Source: an uncultured Desulfovibrionaceae bacterium
GTDB taxonomy: Bacteria > Desulfobacterota > Desulfovibrionia > Desulfovibrionales > Desulfovibrionaceae
Assembly: GCA_944324045.1 (NCBI GenBank)
Contig: CALUUT010000026.1
Location: 1 to 57,135 of the forward strand
Direction: 5' to 3'
DNA: 57,135 bases
Within the stretch, counting starts at the first letter, position 1. Each line of letters begins with the position of its first letter. Below are positions 9,784 through 19,103 of this stretch, one piece after another. The notes under the pieces were generated by a model that ran no database searches, was not told where the DNA came from, and was given only the letters and a program-made list of their open reading frames with translations. The position numbers and the translations under genes were made by a program.

Positions 9784-10617
9784 TTATGCGTCTGTACTGA
9801 TAAGCTCGTATAGCTCCTTGATGCTCCAGCCCGTCACCAGAGGATGCAGTTTGCGGGCGATATCTTTGGGTTTGTTTTTTTCCGCGGAAATGGTTCCCAA
9901 AAGCCGACGCACGTCATCGATGGGCGTGCGCGCGACATGTTCAGGCGGCCCCACGATTACGGTGCATTCTCCCAGAAGTTTTTCCGGAAGAAGAGCGGGA
10001 TTTTCCAGCCGGAAGAGTATAAACTCCTCATAGGTCTTGGTCAATTCGCGCGCAAGGCAGCATTCGCGCGGGCCAAGCAGGGCATGGGCCGTTTTCAGCG
10101 TATCCGCCAGCCGGTCCTTGCGTTCAAAAAAAACAAGCGTGGTTTGCAGCGAGGCAAAAGGCGCCAGCAGCCGTTCCTGATCTGAGCGTTTGCGCGGCAG
10201 AAAACCAAGAAATGTGAAAGGCTGGGGGGCAATGCCGCTTGCGCTCAACGCGGCTGTTATCGCAGAGGGGCCCGGGACGGGACGGACGCGGATTCCCTGT
10301 TCGCGGCAGGCGCGCACCAGGCGGTAGCCTGGGTCCGCGCAAAGCGGCGTGCCTGCGTCCGAAATAAGAGCGGCGCTTGCGCCCTGCTTGAGTTCATTCA
10401 GGATGTGCCCCAAACGTTCCTCTTCGTTGTGGTCATGAAAGCTGATGAAGCGGGGAGGCGCAATATTGCAGCGCGCGCACAAAAGTCCGGCCCGCCGCGT
10501 GTCCTCCGCCAGGATGAAATCAACGGAAGAAAGAATTTCCGCCGCGCGGGGCGACAGGTCACCAGGGTTGCCAAGCGGCGTCGCCACCACCCATAAGGTC
10601 GGTAAGGTCAAAGGCAT
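9784..10617 (-). CDS. rsmI: RsmI, 16S rRNA (cytidine-1402-2'-O)-methyltransferase
   Basis: Adds the 2'-O-methyl group to C1402 in the ribosomal decoding centre. The start at 10617 ([20 protein letters not shown]) is chosen because family members begin just before the VxTPIGN motif; a longer ORF start at 10701 would lie far inside yraN. The tetrapyrrole-methylase fold is shown by [34 protein letters not shown] and VPGPSAITAALSASG. It overlaps the 3' end of yraN by 59 bases, which suggests translational coupling in the trmD-to-ptsI gene row. Confidence 0.95.
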   Translation of the reverse strand: MPLTLPTLWVVATPLGNPGDLSPRAAEILSSVDFILAEDTRRAGLLCARCNIAPPRFISFHDHNEEERLGHILNELKQGASAALISDAGTPLCADPGYRLVRACREQGIRVRPVPGPSAITAALSASGIAPQPFTFLGFLPRKRSDQERLLAPFASLQTTLVFFERKDRLADTLKTAHALLGPRECCLARELTKTYEEFILFRLENPALLPEKLLGECTVIVGPPEHVARTPIDDVRRLLGTISAEKNKPKDIARKLHPLVTGWSIKELYELISTDA

Positions 10618-10969
10618 GAGGATAATGCTCCACTTCGCATAGTTCGCCTGCGCAATACACGCATACAAGATCAAAGCGACAAGGCGCATCCCAAGCGTCA
10701 TGCTCCAGCAAATAGAGTCTGGCGGCGCGGAGCAGCTTGTCTTTTTTGGCCGGCGTCAGGGCTTCATCCGGCCTGGTCATGCCGTTTTTTTCGCGGGTTT
10801 TTACTTCCGCGAAAACCAGGAATCCTTCATGCAGGCAAATGATATCCACTTCCAGAGGTCCGGAGCGCCAGTTTCGCGCAAGAACGGTTGCGCCGGCGCG
10901 TTGAAGAAACGCCGCGGCCGCGTCTTCGCCTTTGCGGCCGCGTTCGCGGGCTGCGTCGCGCTTTAGCAT
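10559..10969 (-). CDS. YraN/UPF0102 nuclease-fold protein
   Basis: A small protein of the UPF0102 family, which has a restriction-endonuclease-like fold; its cellular role is not settled. At 136 residues it is typical. The motif set is [12 protein letters not shown] near the N-terminus, LEVDIICL (the Asp of the nuclease core) and FAEVKTR (the E-x-K). RFDLVCV follows. Family members usually sit beside rnhB and rsmI, as here: its start overlaps the rnhB stop by 7 bases, and its end overlaps rsmI. Confidence 0.9.
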   Translation of the reverse strand: MLKRDAARERGRKGEDAAAAFLQRAGATVLARNWRSGPLEVDIICLHEGFLVFAEVKTREKNGMTRPDEALTPAKKDKLLRAARLYLLEHDAWDAPCRFDLVCVYCAGELCEVEHYPHAFDLTDLMGGGDAAWQPW

Positions 10970-11724
10970 AATCTGCCCTGCGTCTCGTGTGAAGCGTTTT
11001 CAGCGCGCGGCCCGCGCGCGCCTGCAAACGTATGCCGGTGCATGGGGCTTGCGCCAAGCCGGAGTATGGCTTCCCTGTGTTTTTTTGTTCCGTATCCTTT
11101 ATGCACGGCAAATCCGTAGCCCGGATGCCGTCGGTCCAGGGCGCTCATGAGTTTGTCGCGAAAGGTTTTGGCAAGAACGGATGCGGCCGCAATGGCGAGA
11201 ATGCGGCTGTCTCCCTTGATTATTGCTTGCTGAAAGGGAATGCGCGCGGGCAGATGGCATTCGGGAATGCTGTGATTGCCGTCAACCAGAATGCCCTTGA
11301 GTCCGGACAGTTTTTGCAGATTGCGCAGAGCTCTTGACATAGCCAGAAAGGTCGCCTGCAAGATATTGCATTTATCTATTTCCGGAGGCCAGGACAGACC
11401 AAGTCCCCAACCCAGCGCATGGGCGCGGATACGCGGAGCAAGTTCTTCGCGTTTGGCGGCCGGCAATTTTTTTGAGTCCGTCAGACCGGAAAAGGCTTCA
11501 AGAAGGCTGGGGTTCAGTGCGGCGTCATCGGGCAAAAGCACGGCCGCTGCCACGACAGGTCCGGCCAGGCAGCCGCGTCCGGCTTCGTCCACGCCCGCAT
11601 AGCCGGGAATGTGCGTTGGACAGGCATTCCCGTCGGGAATGAATGCGGGCTCCGTTTGGACATACGGAAGAGAAGAGGAGAGAAGCGGCAATTCCAAAAA
11701 CGCGTTGTTTTGTCTTTTGGGCAT
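10963..11724 (-). CDS. rnhB: RnhB, ribonuclease HII
   Basis: Cuts RNA in RNA-DNA hybrids and begins removal of misincorporated ribonucleotides. The ATG at 11724 ([12 protein letters not shown]) has AAAGGA seven bases upstream and gives 253 residues; longer in-frame extensions lack a ribosome site. The signature [19 protein letters not shown] holds Asp46 and Glu47, and later acidic residues follow in ILVDGN and the C-terminal KxxRD region. There is a family-atypical N-terminal extension of about 40 residues before the catalytic core. It follows rplS after a gap containing a probable terminator. Confidence 0.95.
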   Translation of the reverse strand: MPKRQNNAFLELPLLSSSLPYVQTEPAFIPDGNACPTHIPGYAGVDEAGRGCLAGPVVAAAVLLPDDAALNPSLLEAFSGLTDSKKLPAAKREELAPRIRAHALGWGLGLSWPPEIDKCNILQATFLAMSRALRNLQKLSGLKGILVDGNHSIPECHLPARIPFQQAIIKGDSRILAIAAASVLAKTFRDKLMSALDRRHPGYGFAVHKGYGTKKHREAILRLGASPMHRHTFAGARGPRAENASHETQGRLC

Positions 11725-11790
11725 ATGCGTTCCTTTCCCGGTATGGACGAAGATGGGAGGATGACGCCCTGCAGGAGCCGGAAAAGCAGG

Positions 11791-11825
11791 AAACACAGAA
11801 AGGGACCGGCGGAAAAGCCGATCCC
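11791..11825 (-). terminator. Probable terminator after rplS
   Basis: An imperfect 9-bp stem (GGGACCGGC 11802-11810, GCCGATCCC 11817-11825, one mismatch) is followed on the minus strand by TTTCTGTGTTT. It sits about 140 bases past the rplS stop and may partly end the trmD-rplS transcript before rnhB. Confidence 0.5.
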
Positions 11826-11965
11826 GTAAATATTCCGCGTTGCGTTTGGAAAAACGAAACGGTTCCCGCCTACGTCTTTGCTGCAGAAGAGACCTGCACG
11901 ATTCGAATACGCTGTTCTTAATCCGGAAAGGTCTCTGTGCAAAGCGTCTGCGGCAGGAAAGTCCG

Positions 11966-12313
11966 TTACCAGTTTTTCTTCGGCTTGATGCGCGCCGCTT
12001 TGCCTTTGAGTTTACGCAGATAGTAAATGCGGCTGCGGCGCACATCGCCTTCGGTCACCATTTCGATGCGTTCAATAAACGGCGAGTGCAGGGGAAATAC
12101 GCGTTCCACGCCAACGCCGTCAGAAATTTTACGCACAGTGAACGTGGCGTTTGTCGTTCCGCGGTTGATGCGAATGACATTGCCCTGGAAAACCTGAATG
12201 CGTTCCTTTTCGCCTTCAACAATGCGCAAATGCACTTTGACCGCGTCGCCGGCCCGGAATTTGGGCAGGTCGAATCTCATTTGTTCCTGTTCAATCTTTT
12301 TGATGATATCCAT
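11966..12313 (-). CDS. rplS: Ribosomal protein bL19
   Basis: A 50S subunit protein at the 30S-50S interface. The 115 residues carry the family features: [53 protein letters not shown], and the basic C-terminus [16 protein letters not shown]. It lies 69 bases after trmD, the usual partner in the rpsP-rimM-trmD-rplS operon; rpsP and rimM are not adjacent here. Confidence 0.98.
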   Translation of the reverse strand: MDIIKKIEQEQMRFDLPKFRAGDAVKVHLRIVEGEKERIQVFQGNVIRINRGTTNATFTVRKISDGVGVERVFPLHSPFIERIEMVTEGDVRRSRIYYLRKLKGKAARIKPKKNW

Positions 12314-12382
12314 ATGGCGTCTCCCCTGTGGGTGGAAAATTTTTCAGATTCAGGACAAAAGCGCCTCATGTGCGGCGCGTCA

Positions 12383-13660
12383 TTAATACCAGTCGCCGAG
12401 AATGCGGTCCAGCGTTATGGCGGCGGCGGCCCGTACCGAAAGATGGTTGTAGGGGCCGCATGCGCGTATGGGCGGCAGCATTCCGTCACACTGGGCCAAA
12501 ATCTGCGGAGCCAGCCCATGGCTGGTTCCAAGCAGGAGCAGCGCCGGCTCTTCCGCCAGAAGTTCGCGGAGTTCCGTAAACCCCATGGAGCCTGCGCCGC
12601 GTGCGCTTGTCGCAATAATTCGCGGACGCTGTCCGGTTTTCCGGGCAATGTCGTCCACGGCATCCTGTACATGAGCGACCCCGCGCACCAGGGACAGCGC
12701 TTTGGCTCTGTCCGGGTTGGCGATGCTTCCCGGTCCGTTCACCCAGTGCTCCAGAAGGACGGACAAAAGTTTTTGCTGATCTTCCAGCGGGGTGGCGACA
12801 TAAAACGCGCCAAGGCCATATGTACAAGAGCTGCGAGCTATATCGTGAATATCGAGGTTTGTCAAAGATACGGCCAGAGATTTTTTTTGCGCCGACAAAA
12901 CAGGGTAGTGGACCAGCGTCAAAAAGAGATTGCGGCCGGCGGCTCTGCGTTGCCGCGTGCGCAGATATTCCATGTCCTGTTCGGAGAGGCGCGCTTTTTC
13001 AAGAAGTTCCGGCCGCATGCGCACGGTCGCATCAAGCGCCTTGTCGCGGCGCCACCGTTTAATTTGTCCATGGTCGCCGCTTCGCAGTATTTCCGGAACA
13101 GCGAGGCCTTCATATTCTTCCGGACGGGTGAAGTGGGGGTATTCAAGCAGTCCGTCTGAAAAGCTTTCATCCGTTCCGGATTCTTCATGCCCCATAAAGC
13201 CGGGCAAAAGACGGCTTACTGATTCAATGATCGCAAGCGCCGCGGTTTCGCCGCCATTGAGAATCATGTCGCCGACGCTGATTTCTTCAAGAGGGAAAAG
13301 CGATTCCAAACGTGCGTCGATTCCTTCATAACGGCCGCAAATGAGGGTCAGCGCATGTTCCCGGCTCAATTCATGGGCGAGGTTTTGCGTGAAAGGCCGT
13401 CCCTTTGGCGACATAAGCAATATTCGTCCCGGCTGGGGCATGGCGCGAAGCGTTTTGACGAGCGGATCCAGCATCATGACCATGCCCGGCCCGCCGCCAT
13501 AAGGACGGTCATCCACGGTCTTGTGTTTGTCTTTTGCAGCATCGCGCGGGTTGAACAATGAAAAATCCACGAGGCCGGCTTCACGTCCTTTTTGCATGAG
13601 CGCGCAGGAAAGCGGCGAAGTGAAAAATTCAGGAAAAAGCGACACAATATTCCAGAGCAT
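12383..13660 (-). CDS. trmD: TrmD, tRNA (guanine-37-N1)-methyltransferase, fused to a second RNA-methyltransferase-like domain
   Basis: Residues 1-240 are TrmD, which methylates G37 of tRNAs to prevent frameshifting: SLFPEFF at the N-terminus, DDRPYGGGPGM (50-60), the trefoil-knot segment ISVGDMILNGGETAAL, and ESGTDESFSDGLLEYPHFTRP, with the catalytic Asp. Residues from about 245 to 425 form another domain with LLLLGTSHGL and YNHLSVRAAAAI, which fit the SPOUT-like family often described as SAM-dependent RNA methyltransferase (Methyltrn_RNA_4). This fusion is known in Desulfovibrio and its second activity is not characterised. The start has no clear ribosome site, but it gives the canonical N-terminus. 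Confidence 0.93.
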   Translation of the reverse strand: MLWNIVSLFPEFFTSPLSCALMQKGREAGLVDFSLFNPRDAAKDKHKTVDDRPYGGGPGMVMMLDPLVKTLRAMPQPGRILLMSPKGRPFTQNLAHELSREHALTLICGRYEGIDARLESLFPLEEISVGDMILNGGETAALAIIESVSRLLPGFMGHEESGTDESFSDGLLEYPHFTRPEEYEGLAVPEILRSGDHGQIKRWRRDKALDATVRMRPELLEKARLSEQDMEYLRTRQRRAAGRNLFLTLVHYPVLSAQKKSLAVSLTNLDIHDIARSSCTYGLGAFYVATPLEDQQKLLSVLLEHWVNGPGSIANPDRAKALSLVRGVAHVQDAVDDIARKTGQRPRIIATSARGAGSMGFTELRELLAEEPALLLLGTSHGLAPQILAQCDGMLPPIRACGPYNHLSVRAAAAITLDRILGDWY

Positions 13661-13688
13661 GGGGCAAAACCAAAAGGCGCGCGGCGCG

Positions 13689-14828
13689 TCAACTCAATGT
13701 GGAAAGGACTATTCGCAGTGATGAAAGAAAAATCACCATGACCAGAAGGTATCCCGGTAAAAGAGTCATGACCACATGGCGCCAGGACAGGGCATATGCG
13801 TATCTGAGCGCCTGCGCTGTGACCACGATGCCGAGGAAAAGCGCGGCCGGCGGCCCGATGACCGGTATGAAGCTCAAAATTGTGGGAGCGCAGGTATAGG
13901 CTATAATGCGCAGGGTTTTATTGAAGTGAACGCCGGATATGCCAAGCACATGCAGCACCAGATTGGTGATGATTGTGAAAAAGAGCAGGGAAATCAGCGC
14001 CTGAATAGGGCTGGCGATGATGAATCCTACAAGAAAATGCGTTGTCGTCATATGGAGCGTGTTGAAAAACGGCTCCAGCTCCGCTCTGCGAAAGCCCAGA
14101 AGATATATGAGGTTTATAAAGGCGGGCAGAAAATTGACCAGTATGCAGAAAAAGACCGCGCGCAGGGGAGATTGCCTGAGGCGAATGGAGGCGAAAAAAC
14201 GCGGCGCGGAAAGGATAGCTCTGGAAATGGTCATGAAGAAGGCAGGGACAAGTTCCGCTCCGCGCGCCAGTTCCCAGGGAATGTCGTTAGGGTCGGAATA
14301 TCCGGAAGTTGAATGATGTTTTTGCGGCCGCGCCGCGACAGGTCTTCGATATGCGGAAACCGTATCTGTATTTTCATTCCGGGCGTTTCGCGGGGGTTCG
14401 CTTTCGACGCCGTCAAAAGAAGGCGTCGGGCTTTTTTGGGGCGCCGCCTGATTTTCAGGCTGGTCTTTTTTTTCCCATCGTTCCCCAAGCGCTTCAATGG
14501 AGTCCCACAGATCCTTTTTTCTGCTCTTGACGTGCGCGGAACGGATATCTTGGGCGGCGCTTTCCTTGTTTTCTATATTGGCGATGCCTTCATACCGTTT
14601 TGCCGCGGTCTGGGGCGTTATGACTTCATCGCCGGATGTGTCGTTTTGTTGCGTTGAAATTGGGATGTCATTGTGTTCTGGTTGGAGCGCCGAAGCGCCG
14701 TCAACCGCTGTTTCTCTGAAATTGAAACGGTGTTTGCATTTTGGGCATGTCGCCATCTGCGCCGAAGCGGGGATGGATTGGTCATCCACAGTTTTTGCGA
14801 AATTACATTTCGGGCAGCGTATTATCAT
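13689..14828 (-). CDS. Zinc-ribbon (MJ0042-type) membrane protein with a Yip1 domain
   Basis: The start at 14828 (MIIRCPKC) has AGGAG upstream with wide spacing. Cys5, Cys8, Cys28 and Cys31 make two CPKC knuckles of an MJ0042-type zinc ribbon. Residues 35-180 are polar and probably disordered, with Gln/Asn- and Pro-rich stretches. The C-terminal 190 residues hold about five membrane helices of the Yip1 family, starting at PWELARGAELVPAFFMT and including ISGVHFNKTLRIIAYTCAPT. The function is not known; the ribbon faces the cytoplasm in the likely topology. It ends 28 bases before trmD and may be cotranscribed with it. Confidence 0.75.
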   Translation of the reverse strand: MIIRCPKCNFAKTVDDQSIPASAQMATCPKCKHRFNFRETAVDGASALQPEHNDIPISTQQNDTSGDEVITPQTAAKRYEGIANIENKESAAQDIRSAHVKSRKKDLWDSIEALGERWEKKDQPENQAAPQKSPTPSFDGVESEPPRNARNENTDTVSAYRRPVAARPQKHHSTSGYSDPNDIPWELARGAELVPAFFMTISRAILSAPRFFASIRLRQSPLRAVFFCILVNFLPAFINLIYLLGFRRAELEPFFNTLHMTTTHFLVGFIIASPIQALISLLFFTIITNLVLHVLGISGVHFNKTLRIIAYTCAPTILSFIPVIGPPAALFLGIVVTAQALRYAYALSWRHVVMTLLPGYLLVMVIFLSSLRIVLSTLS

Positions 14829-15067
14829 GAAGAAAAAGCGCTCCTGCATTATACAATTGATTTTGCGTGCCATAAGCCTGAAAGAAGCCTGAAGGCCGAA
14901 TAAAGCTTATGCATTTTCCGTAAATGAGGCAAATGTTTTACTAAGCCGCAAAGGACCGTTTAATGAAGGCGGCCTTGCGCGCGGTTCCGAAAGACTGTTA
15001 CCGTATACGCCGGGAAAAGGTCTTTCGCAAGCGTCATGGGAAAACCCCGGCGGGTTGCGGCAGATTT

Positions 15068-16384
15068 TCAGAGCATGGCGTCTATGACCAGAGCATGGAG
15101 ATGTTTTGACTGCATAGCGAGCTCATCAAGAAATGATAAGGGCAATTGCGGAAAATCCTTGTTCAGCAGATGTACGGGAGCGCCGCCCGCGCGGTCGAAG
15201 TCCGCGAGTCTTTGGCGCAGGGCGTCGCGGTCTTTGAGAATGTAGCTTGCATGTTCAATCGGGCAATGCGGCAGCAACGCTATGGGGCCGTTCAGCCCTG
15301 TAAGCTCTTCATGCACCGGCCGATGATAGCTTACGCTCTTGGAGCGCCGGAACAGGCGCAATTGAAGATCAGGCCAAAGGCCATACCCCATGCGGAAATG
15401 GTTTTGATCCGGATAGAGCGTGACCCGCGGCAGAAGCGCGGCGCATACCGGCCAGTCGGGGGCCGGGACCAGTTCATTGTCGCGGCGCACGGCGTGCGCT
15501 GCGGAATTATGCCGCAAAAAGGCGCGGATATGTTCCCATGTTTCGGGTTTGAGGCGTTCATCCGCATCAAGGCAGAGAATCCAGTCGCTCTGGCAAAGTT
15601 CCAGGGCGCGGTTGCGTTGCTCAGCAAAGTTGGTTAGCGGATGCGCTATCTGGCGTGTGGGAACCGGGCATGCTATGCGCACGTTCAGGCTGCGTTCGGG
15701 AATATCCCCGGCGTCCCAGACAATGACCAGACGCGCCGCCCAATCAGGAATTTCGGATGCGAACTCTTCAAGTTTCGGCTCGTCAGGGTGTAGAATCGCC
15801 GCTATCGTGAGCGAAGGTTCAGTAATTTCCTGCGTGATTTCCAGTGTCGGATTTGTGGACTCTTCGTCATGAAAGCCGCAACCTGAGGGCGTCTTGCCGA
15901 ATGTATAGGGTTTTGCGCTGAGAAACAGCCTCTGTACGCGTCGCAACGCCTCGCTTTCATCGCGGGGGAGTTCCGGATGCATGACCAGCGTCGTGTTGGC
16001 GGGCGTATATCCCAGCATGGCAAGCAGAAAAAATGCTGCCCGCGGCGATTCGTCGGTCAGAATCCGTCCGGGAAATGTTCCGGGCGTCAATCGTCCTGTT
16101 TCCATGGCCTGGCGTATGCGCTCCGGGCGCAGTTCGCACAGGGTGAAGTCTGCAAGTCCCTGGCGCGCCGCCGCTGCCGCTATGTTTTCAGCAAGCGCGC
16201 CGTCGCCCGTGCCCATGAGCAGAATGCGACTGCGCTCTCCGGCCGCGGTAAAATGCAGGGCCTGCTCCGTCATTCTGGCAATGCTGCTTTTGCCGAGCGC
16301 GGGCGCGGGATCTATTTTTGTTTCGCCAAGGCGAAAGGCAAGAACTTGGGCCGAATATTGGGCGAGAAGCTGTTCAGGCGTCAT
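15068..16384 (-). CDS. Family 2 glycosyltransferase with an N-terminal Rossmann-like domain
   Basis: Residues 190-438 resemble the GT2 transferases of the WaaE/KdtX group used in lipopolysaccharide core synthesis: TIAAILHPDEPKL at the nucleotide-sugar fold, NFAEQRNRALE, and the DXD metal site CLDADERL (Asp273, Asp275), then RLFRRSKSVSYHRPVHEEL. Residues 50-180 are not part of GT2: ILLMGTGDGALAENIA followed by LCELRPERI looks like a Rossmann nucleotide or SAM-binding site of unclear role. It is read from the same strand as, and 17 bases after, a GT4 transferase, so both probably act on one surface glycan. Confidence 0.8.
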   Translation of the reverse strand: MTPEQLLAQYSAQVLAFRLGETKIDPAPALGKSSIARMTEQALHFTAAGERSRILLMGTGDGALAENIAAAAARQGLADFTLCELRPERIRQAMETGRLTPGTFPGRILTDESPRAAFFLLAMLGYTPANTTLVMHPELPRDESEALRRVQRLFLSAKPYTFGKTPSGCGFHDEESTNPTLEITQEITEPSLTIAAILHPDEPKLEEFASEIPDWAARLVIVWDAGDIPERSLNVRIACPVPTRQIAHPLTNFAEQRNRALELCQSDWILCLDADERLKPETWEHIRAFLRHNSAAHAVRRDNELVPAPDWPVCAALLPRVTLYPDQNHFRMGYGLWPDLQLRLFRRSKSVSYHRPVHEELTGLNGPIALLPHCPIEHASYILKDRDALRQRLADFDRAGGAPVHLLNKDFPQLPLSFLDELAMQSKHLHALVIDAML

Positions 16385-16401
16385 TCGCTTGCACCGTTCC
16401 T

Positions 16402-17544
16402 TTACATTGAGTCTTGGAGAAGTTCATCATACACATCCGCAAGTTGTCCCGCAATAAGACGGGCGGCGTATTGGGACAGGGCTTTTTTCCGTGCGGCCTG
16501 TCCCATGCGGCGCGCTTCTTCCGGATGGCTGAAAAGCCACAGGATTGCCTGGGCGTATTCATGCGCGGTCGTGGCCACAAATCCCGTTCGGCCATGCTCG
16601 ACCAGTTCAATTTGGGCGTTGTCCCGGGGAAACGCGCATGGGTGGGTGACGACCGGAAGTCCGGCGCACATGGCCTCGGCGATGCACATGCCGAAACTTT
16701 CGCCCGTGTCGTTTGCGTGGACAAAAACGGAAAGTCTGTTTAAGAAGCCCGCAAGCTCCTGCTCTGTTACAACAGGCTTAAGAAACTGGATATTTTTCCC
16801 CAAACCATTGCGGCGTGCAAACTCGCGCGCGGAAGCGATTCCGCCGATTATAAGATATGTGAAATCCGGAATGGCCGCACGCAGTTCCGGAAGAAAATCC
16901 AGCGCCAGGGAAGACCATTTTCCAGGGTCGGGCCGTGAAAGTCTTCCGATGACGGGCCTGGAGAAATCGCGCTTTTCCGGAGGCAGGCACTGGCTTGCGA
17001 GAAAATCCGCATCAACAGGATTGTACAGGACTTGAAAACGCGGCGGCTGAGTTCGGATGCCATACAGCGTTTCATAGCGTTTTGCGCAAAAAGCCGATAC
17101 AAACAGGGTGCAGTGCACAGCTTGCCCCCATGGAGAAGGGTCGTAACGCCCAAATACGTTTGTTTCCACAATGCGCGCATGACGATGCGCTCTGGCATAA
17201 AGGACAATCGGGCGCATCAGCGCAGGTTCCGGCCAACCCGCACGATGGACATGAATGATTGCCGGTTTGATTTGTGAAAGGGCGCTGTCGATGGATTTTC
17301 CTATATATGTGGGAATGTTGGCGGCCCGCAACGGCGCTGCCCGCTCCCCGTCCACAGGACTGTAAACGGCGGGCGCGTAACGCGAACGATCAAGATGCGT
17401 CATGAGAAGTTGAGCCGTTTTTTCTGTGCCGCCAAGTCCCATGGATTTTAAGACATGCAGTACGGGAATCGGGGCATGGGGCTCCCCGGTTCTTTTATGC
17501 AACCTGGTTGCCGCGTTATGTTCGCGTTCAGAATGGAGAGGCAT
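16402..17544 (-). CDS. Family 4 glycosyltransferase
   Basis: A GT-B transferase that adds a sugar to a surface polysaccharide or lipopolysaccharide. The N-terminal fold has the glycine-rich VLKSMGLGGTEKTAQLL (residues 32-48), and IIHVHRAGW follows. In the C-terminal fold, VIGRLSRPDPGKW and the E-x7-E motif ESFGMCIAEAMCAGLP (Glu282, Glu290) are the nucleotide-sugar site. At 380 residues it is typical. The donor and acceptor cannot be read from sequence. The ribosome site is weak; the gene starts 24 bases after the NlpC/P60 gene. Confidence 0.85.
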   Translation of the reverse strand: MPLHSEREHNAATRLHKRTGEPHAPIPVLHVLKSMGLGGTEKTAQLLMTHLDRSRYAPAVYSPVDGERAAPLRAANIPTYIGKSIDSALSQIKPAIIHVHRAGWPEPALMRPIVLYARAHRHARIVETNVFGRYDPSPWGQAVHCTLFVSAFCAKRYETLYGIRTQPPRFQVLYNPVDADFLASQCLPPEKRDFSRPVIGRLSRPDPGKWSSLALDFLPELRAAIPDFTYLIIGGIASAREFARRNGLGKNIQFLKPVVTEQELAGFLNRLSVFVHANDTGESFGMCIAEAMCAGLPVVTHPCAFPRDNAQIELVEHGRTGFVATTAHEYAQAILWLFSHPEEARRMGQAARKKALSQYAARLIAGQLADVYDELLQDSM

Positions 17545-17568
17545 GTTTTTTTGCCTTTGCCGCTTTTA

Positions 17569-18996
17569 TCAGAGACGAGGCAGCAGCGTCATGGTTTTAA
17601 GGCGTGGAAGCAAGGGCGCGCCTGCGCGCACATCGTCCCACTCCATACCAGGATCAAGTGAGGTTATCGCTACCTTTCCGATAAGCAGTCTTCCCTCATA
17701 GCCGCTGTTTTTAGTGCGCAATCCCCATATGCAATGCAGTATTGCAGGTTCATTGTTCCATTCTCCCAGGTAAAGGGCCACATGTCCCGGAAACCCCACA
17801 AGCGTTCGAAAAGGAACGGCATTATCTTTGATGAAGTCCAGTTTGGCATCCGGCGTCATGCCGTCGAGTTGGCGTGGGTCGCCTGCGGTTAATTGTCGCG
17901 CGGAGTTTACAGGTAAAAATATGCCTACGGACTGCATGAGTTCGCGCGTCAGAAGCGAGCAATCCCGTCCGCCGTACGCTCCGCCCCATTCATAGGGAAG
18001 CCCCATGAGCTGGTCGGCCAGCAGGGCCAGAGTCGCGGCCGTGAAAGGCAGGGGGAAAGGGGCTGCGTTTTCCCGGGCTGTGACGCTGTTCATGAGCCGG
18101 GCGTTGCCCAGTTCGTCGCGGGCTGGCAGGAGAAGAACGCGTTCGCTGTTTGAGTCGCTTGGCCGATAGGGTAGGAGCGTGCCTATATGCAGCAATGCGG
18201 CGCTTTGAGAGAAAGAGGGAGCGTTTTTGCGGTCGGAAACAGGGGCCTGCGTCGTTTCGGATAAAAAAAGTTGGGCGCGTTCCCTGGTGATGACGGCAAG
18301 AGGCAGCGCTTTCCAGGCTTCCTCAAAAGCGGCGTCGGTCGTCGCCACTGCGTCGGTTGGAAGCCAGCCCGCGCCCCATGCGGTTTCGCAGAAAAGCCAG
18401 GCGCCGTCTGTTGAAGTATGGCTGATGAACAGGGGCATGCCCTGGCGTATGATTCCATGCTGAAGCATGTCGAAGGGGTATCCTTCCCCGGCTTTCCATG
18501 GGGCATGATAGAACGGCGTGGATGTGGGAAGAGCCCGCATCGAAGTTTCTCTGGTTGCGATGCCATGTTTCGCCATGGAAGGAAACGCCGTCATTCCGGT
18601 TCGGGCGGTCAGGTCTTTGCGCTCATGCTCAGGAATGGGGAGGAGATTCCGGCCGTAGAAAGTCGTTTGGTCGTATCCTGTCATGGCCATGGCAAATGTT
18701 TTCGGGCTAAGGCCGCTTTTTTCCATGGTCCATGGGCGGAAAAAGGCGGATTCAAGCCGTTTTGCTTCTTCAGTCTGTTTTTGGGGGCTGATCAGCGGCG
18801 CTGTTTTGCCGGCGCGGGCCGCAAAAACTGCGACGTTTTGCGGGAAACGCGCAAGGTCCGCAAGCTCGCGACGCTTGTTCGTCGAGATGGGGACGATTCT
18901 GTCCTGCGGCGTGGCGACAGGTTTTGTGCTTGAACAGGCGCAAAGTAAAAAGACGTTGGCCAGAAAAATGGGGAAGATACGGCGAAAAAGCGACAT
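17569..18996 (-). CDS. NlpC/P60 cell-wall peptidase lipoprotein with SH3b domains
   Basis: A gamma-D-glutamyl-diamino acid peptidase for peptidoglycan stem peptides, anchored in a membrane. The ATG at 18996 (MSLFRRIFPIFL) has AAGGA about nine bases upstream and gives a signal peptide with lipobox LLCAC (Cys21). An N-terminal clip region and two SH3b-like domains follow (for example PLFISHTSTDGAWLFCETAWGAGWL). The catalytic domain has GLPYEWGGAYGGRDCSLLTR with the nucleophile Cys, then FPGHVALYLG with the His, and PAILHCIWGL with the third residue. The layout matches the four-domain Desulfovibrio enzyme whose crystal structure is known. The ribosome-side ORF extension to 19164 is rejected for lack of a signal. 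Confidence 0.9.
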   Translation of the reverse strand: MSLFRRIFPIFLANVFLLCACSSTKPVATPQDRIVPISTNKRRELADLARFPQNVAVFAARAGKTAPLISPQKQTEEAKRLESAFFRPWTMEKSGLSPKTFAMAMTGYDQTTFYGRNLLPIPEHERKDLTARTGMTAFPSMAKHGIATRETSMRALPTSTPFYHAPWKAGEGYPFDMLQHGIIRQGMPLFISHTSTDGAWLFCETAWGAGWLPTDAVATTDAAFEEAWKALPLAVITRERAQLFLSETTQAPVSDRKNAPSFSQSAALLHIGTLLPYRPSDSNSERVLLLPARDELGNARLMNSVTARENAAPFPLPFTAATLALLADQLMGLPYEWGGAYGGRDCSLLTRELMQSVGIFLPVNSARQLTAGDPRQLDGMTPDAKLDFIKDNAVPFRTLVGFPGHVALYLGEWNNEPAILHCIWGLRTKNSGYEGRLLIGKVAITSLDPGMEWDDVRAGAPLLPRLKTMTLLPRL

Positions 18997-19103
18997 GAGA
19001 ACACATCCTTGCCCATTAAAGTTGGGATGGAAACGTCTTTTAGACCTTGCATAATGCGAGCCGCCAATTCCGGGCGGCCTGGCGCATTTTGGAGACCGGC
19101 ACG

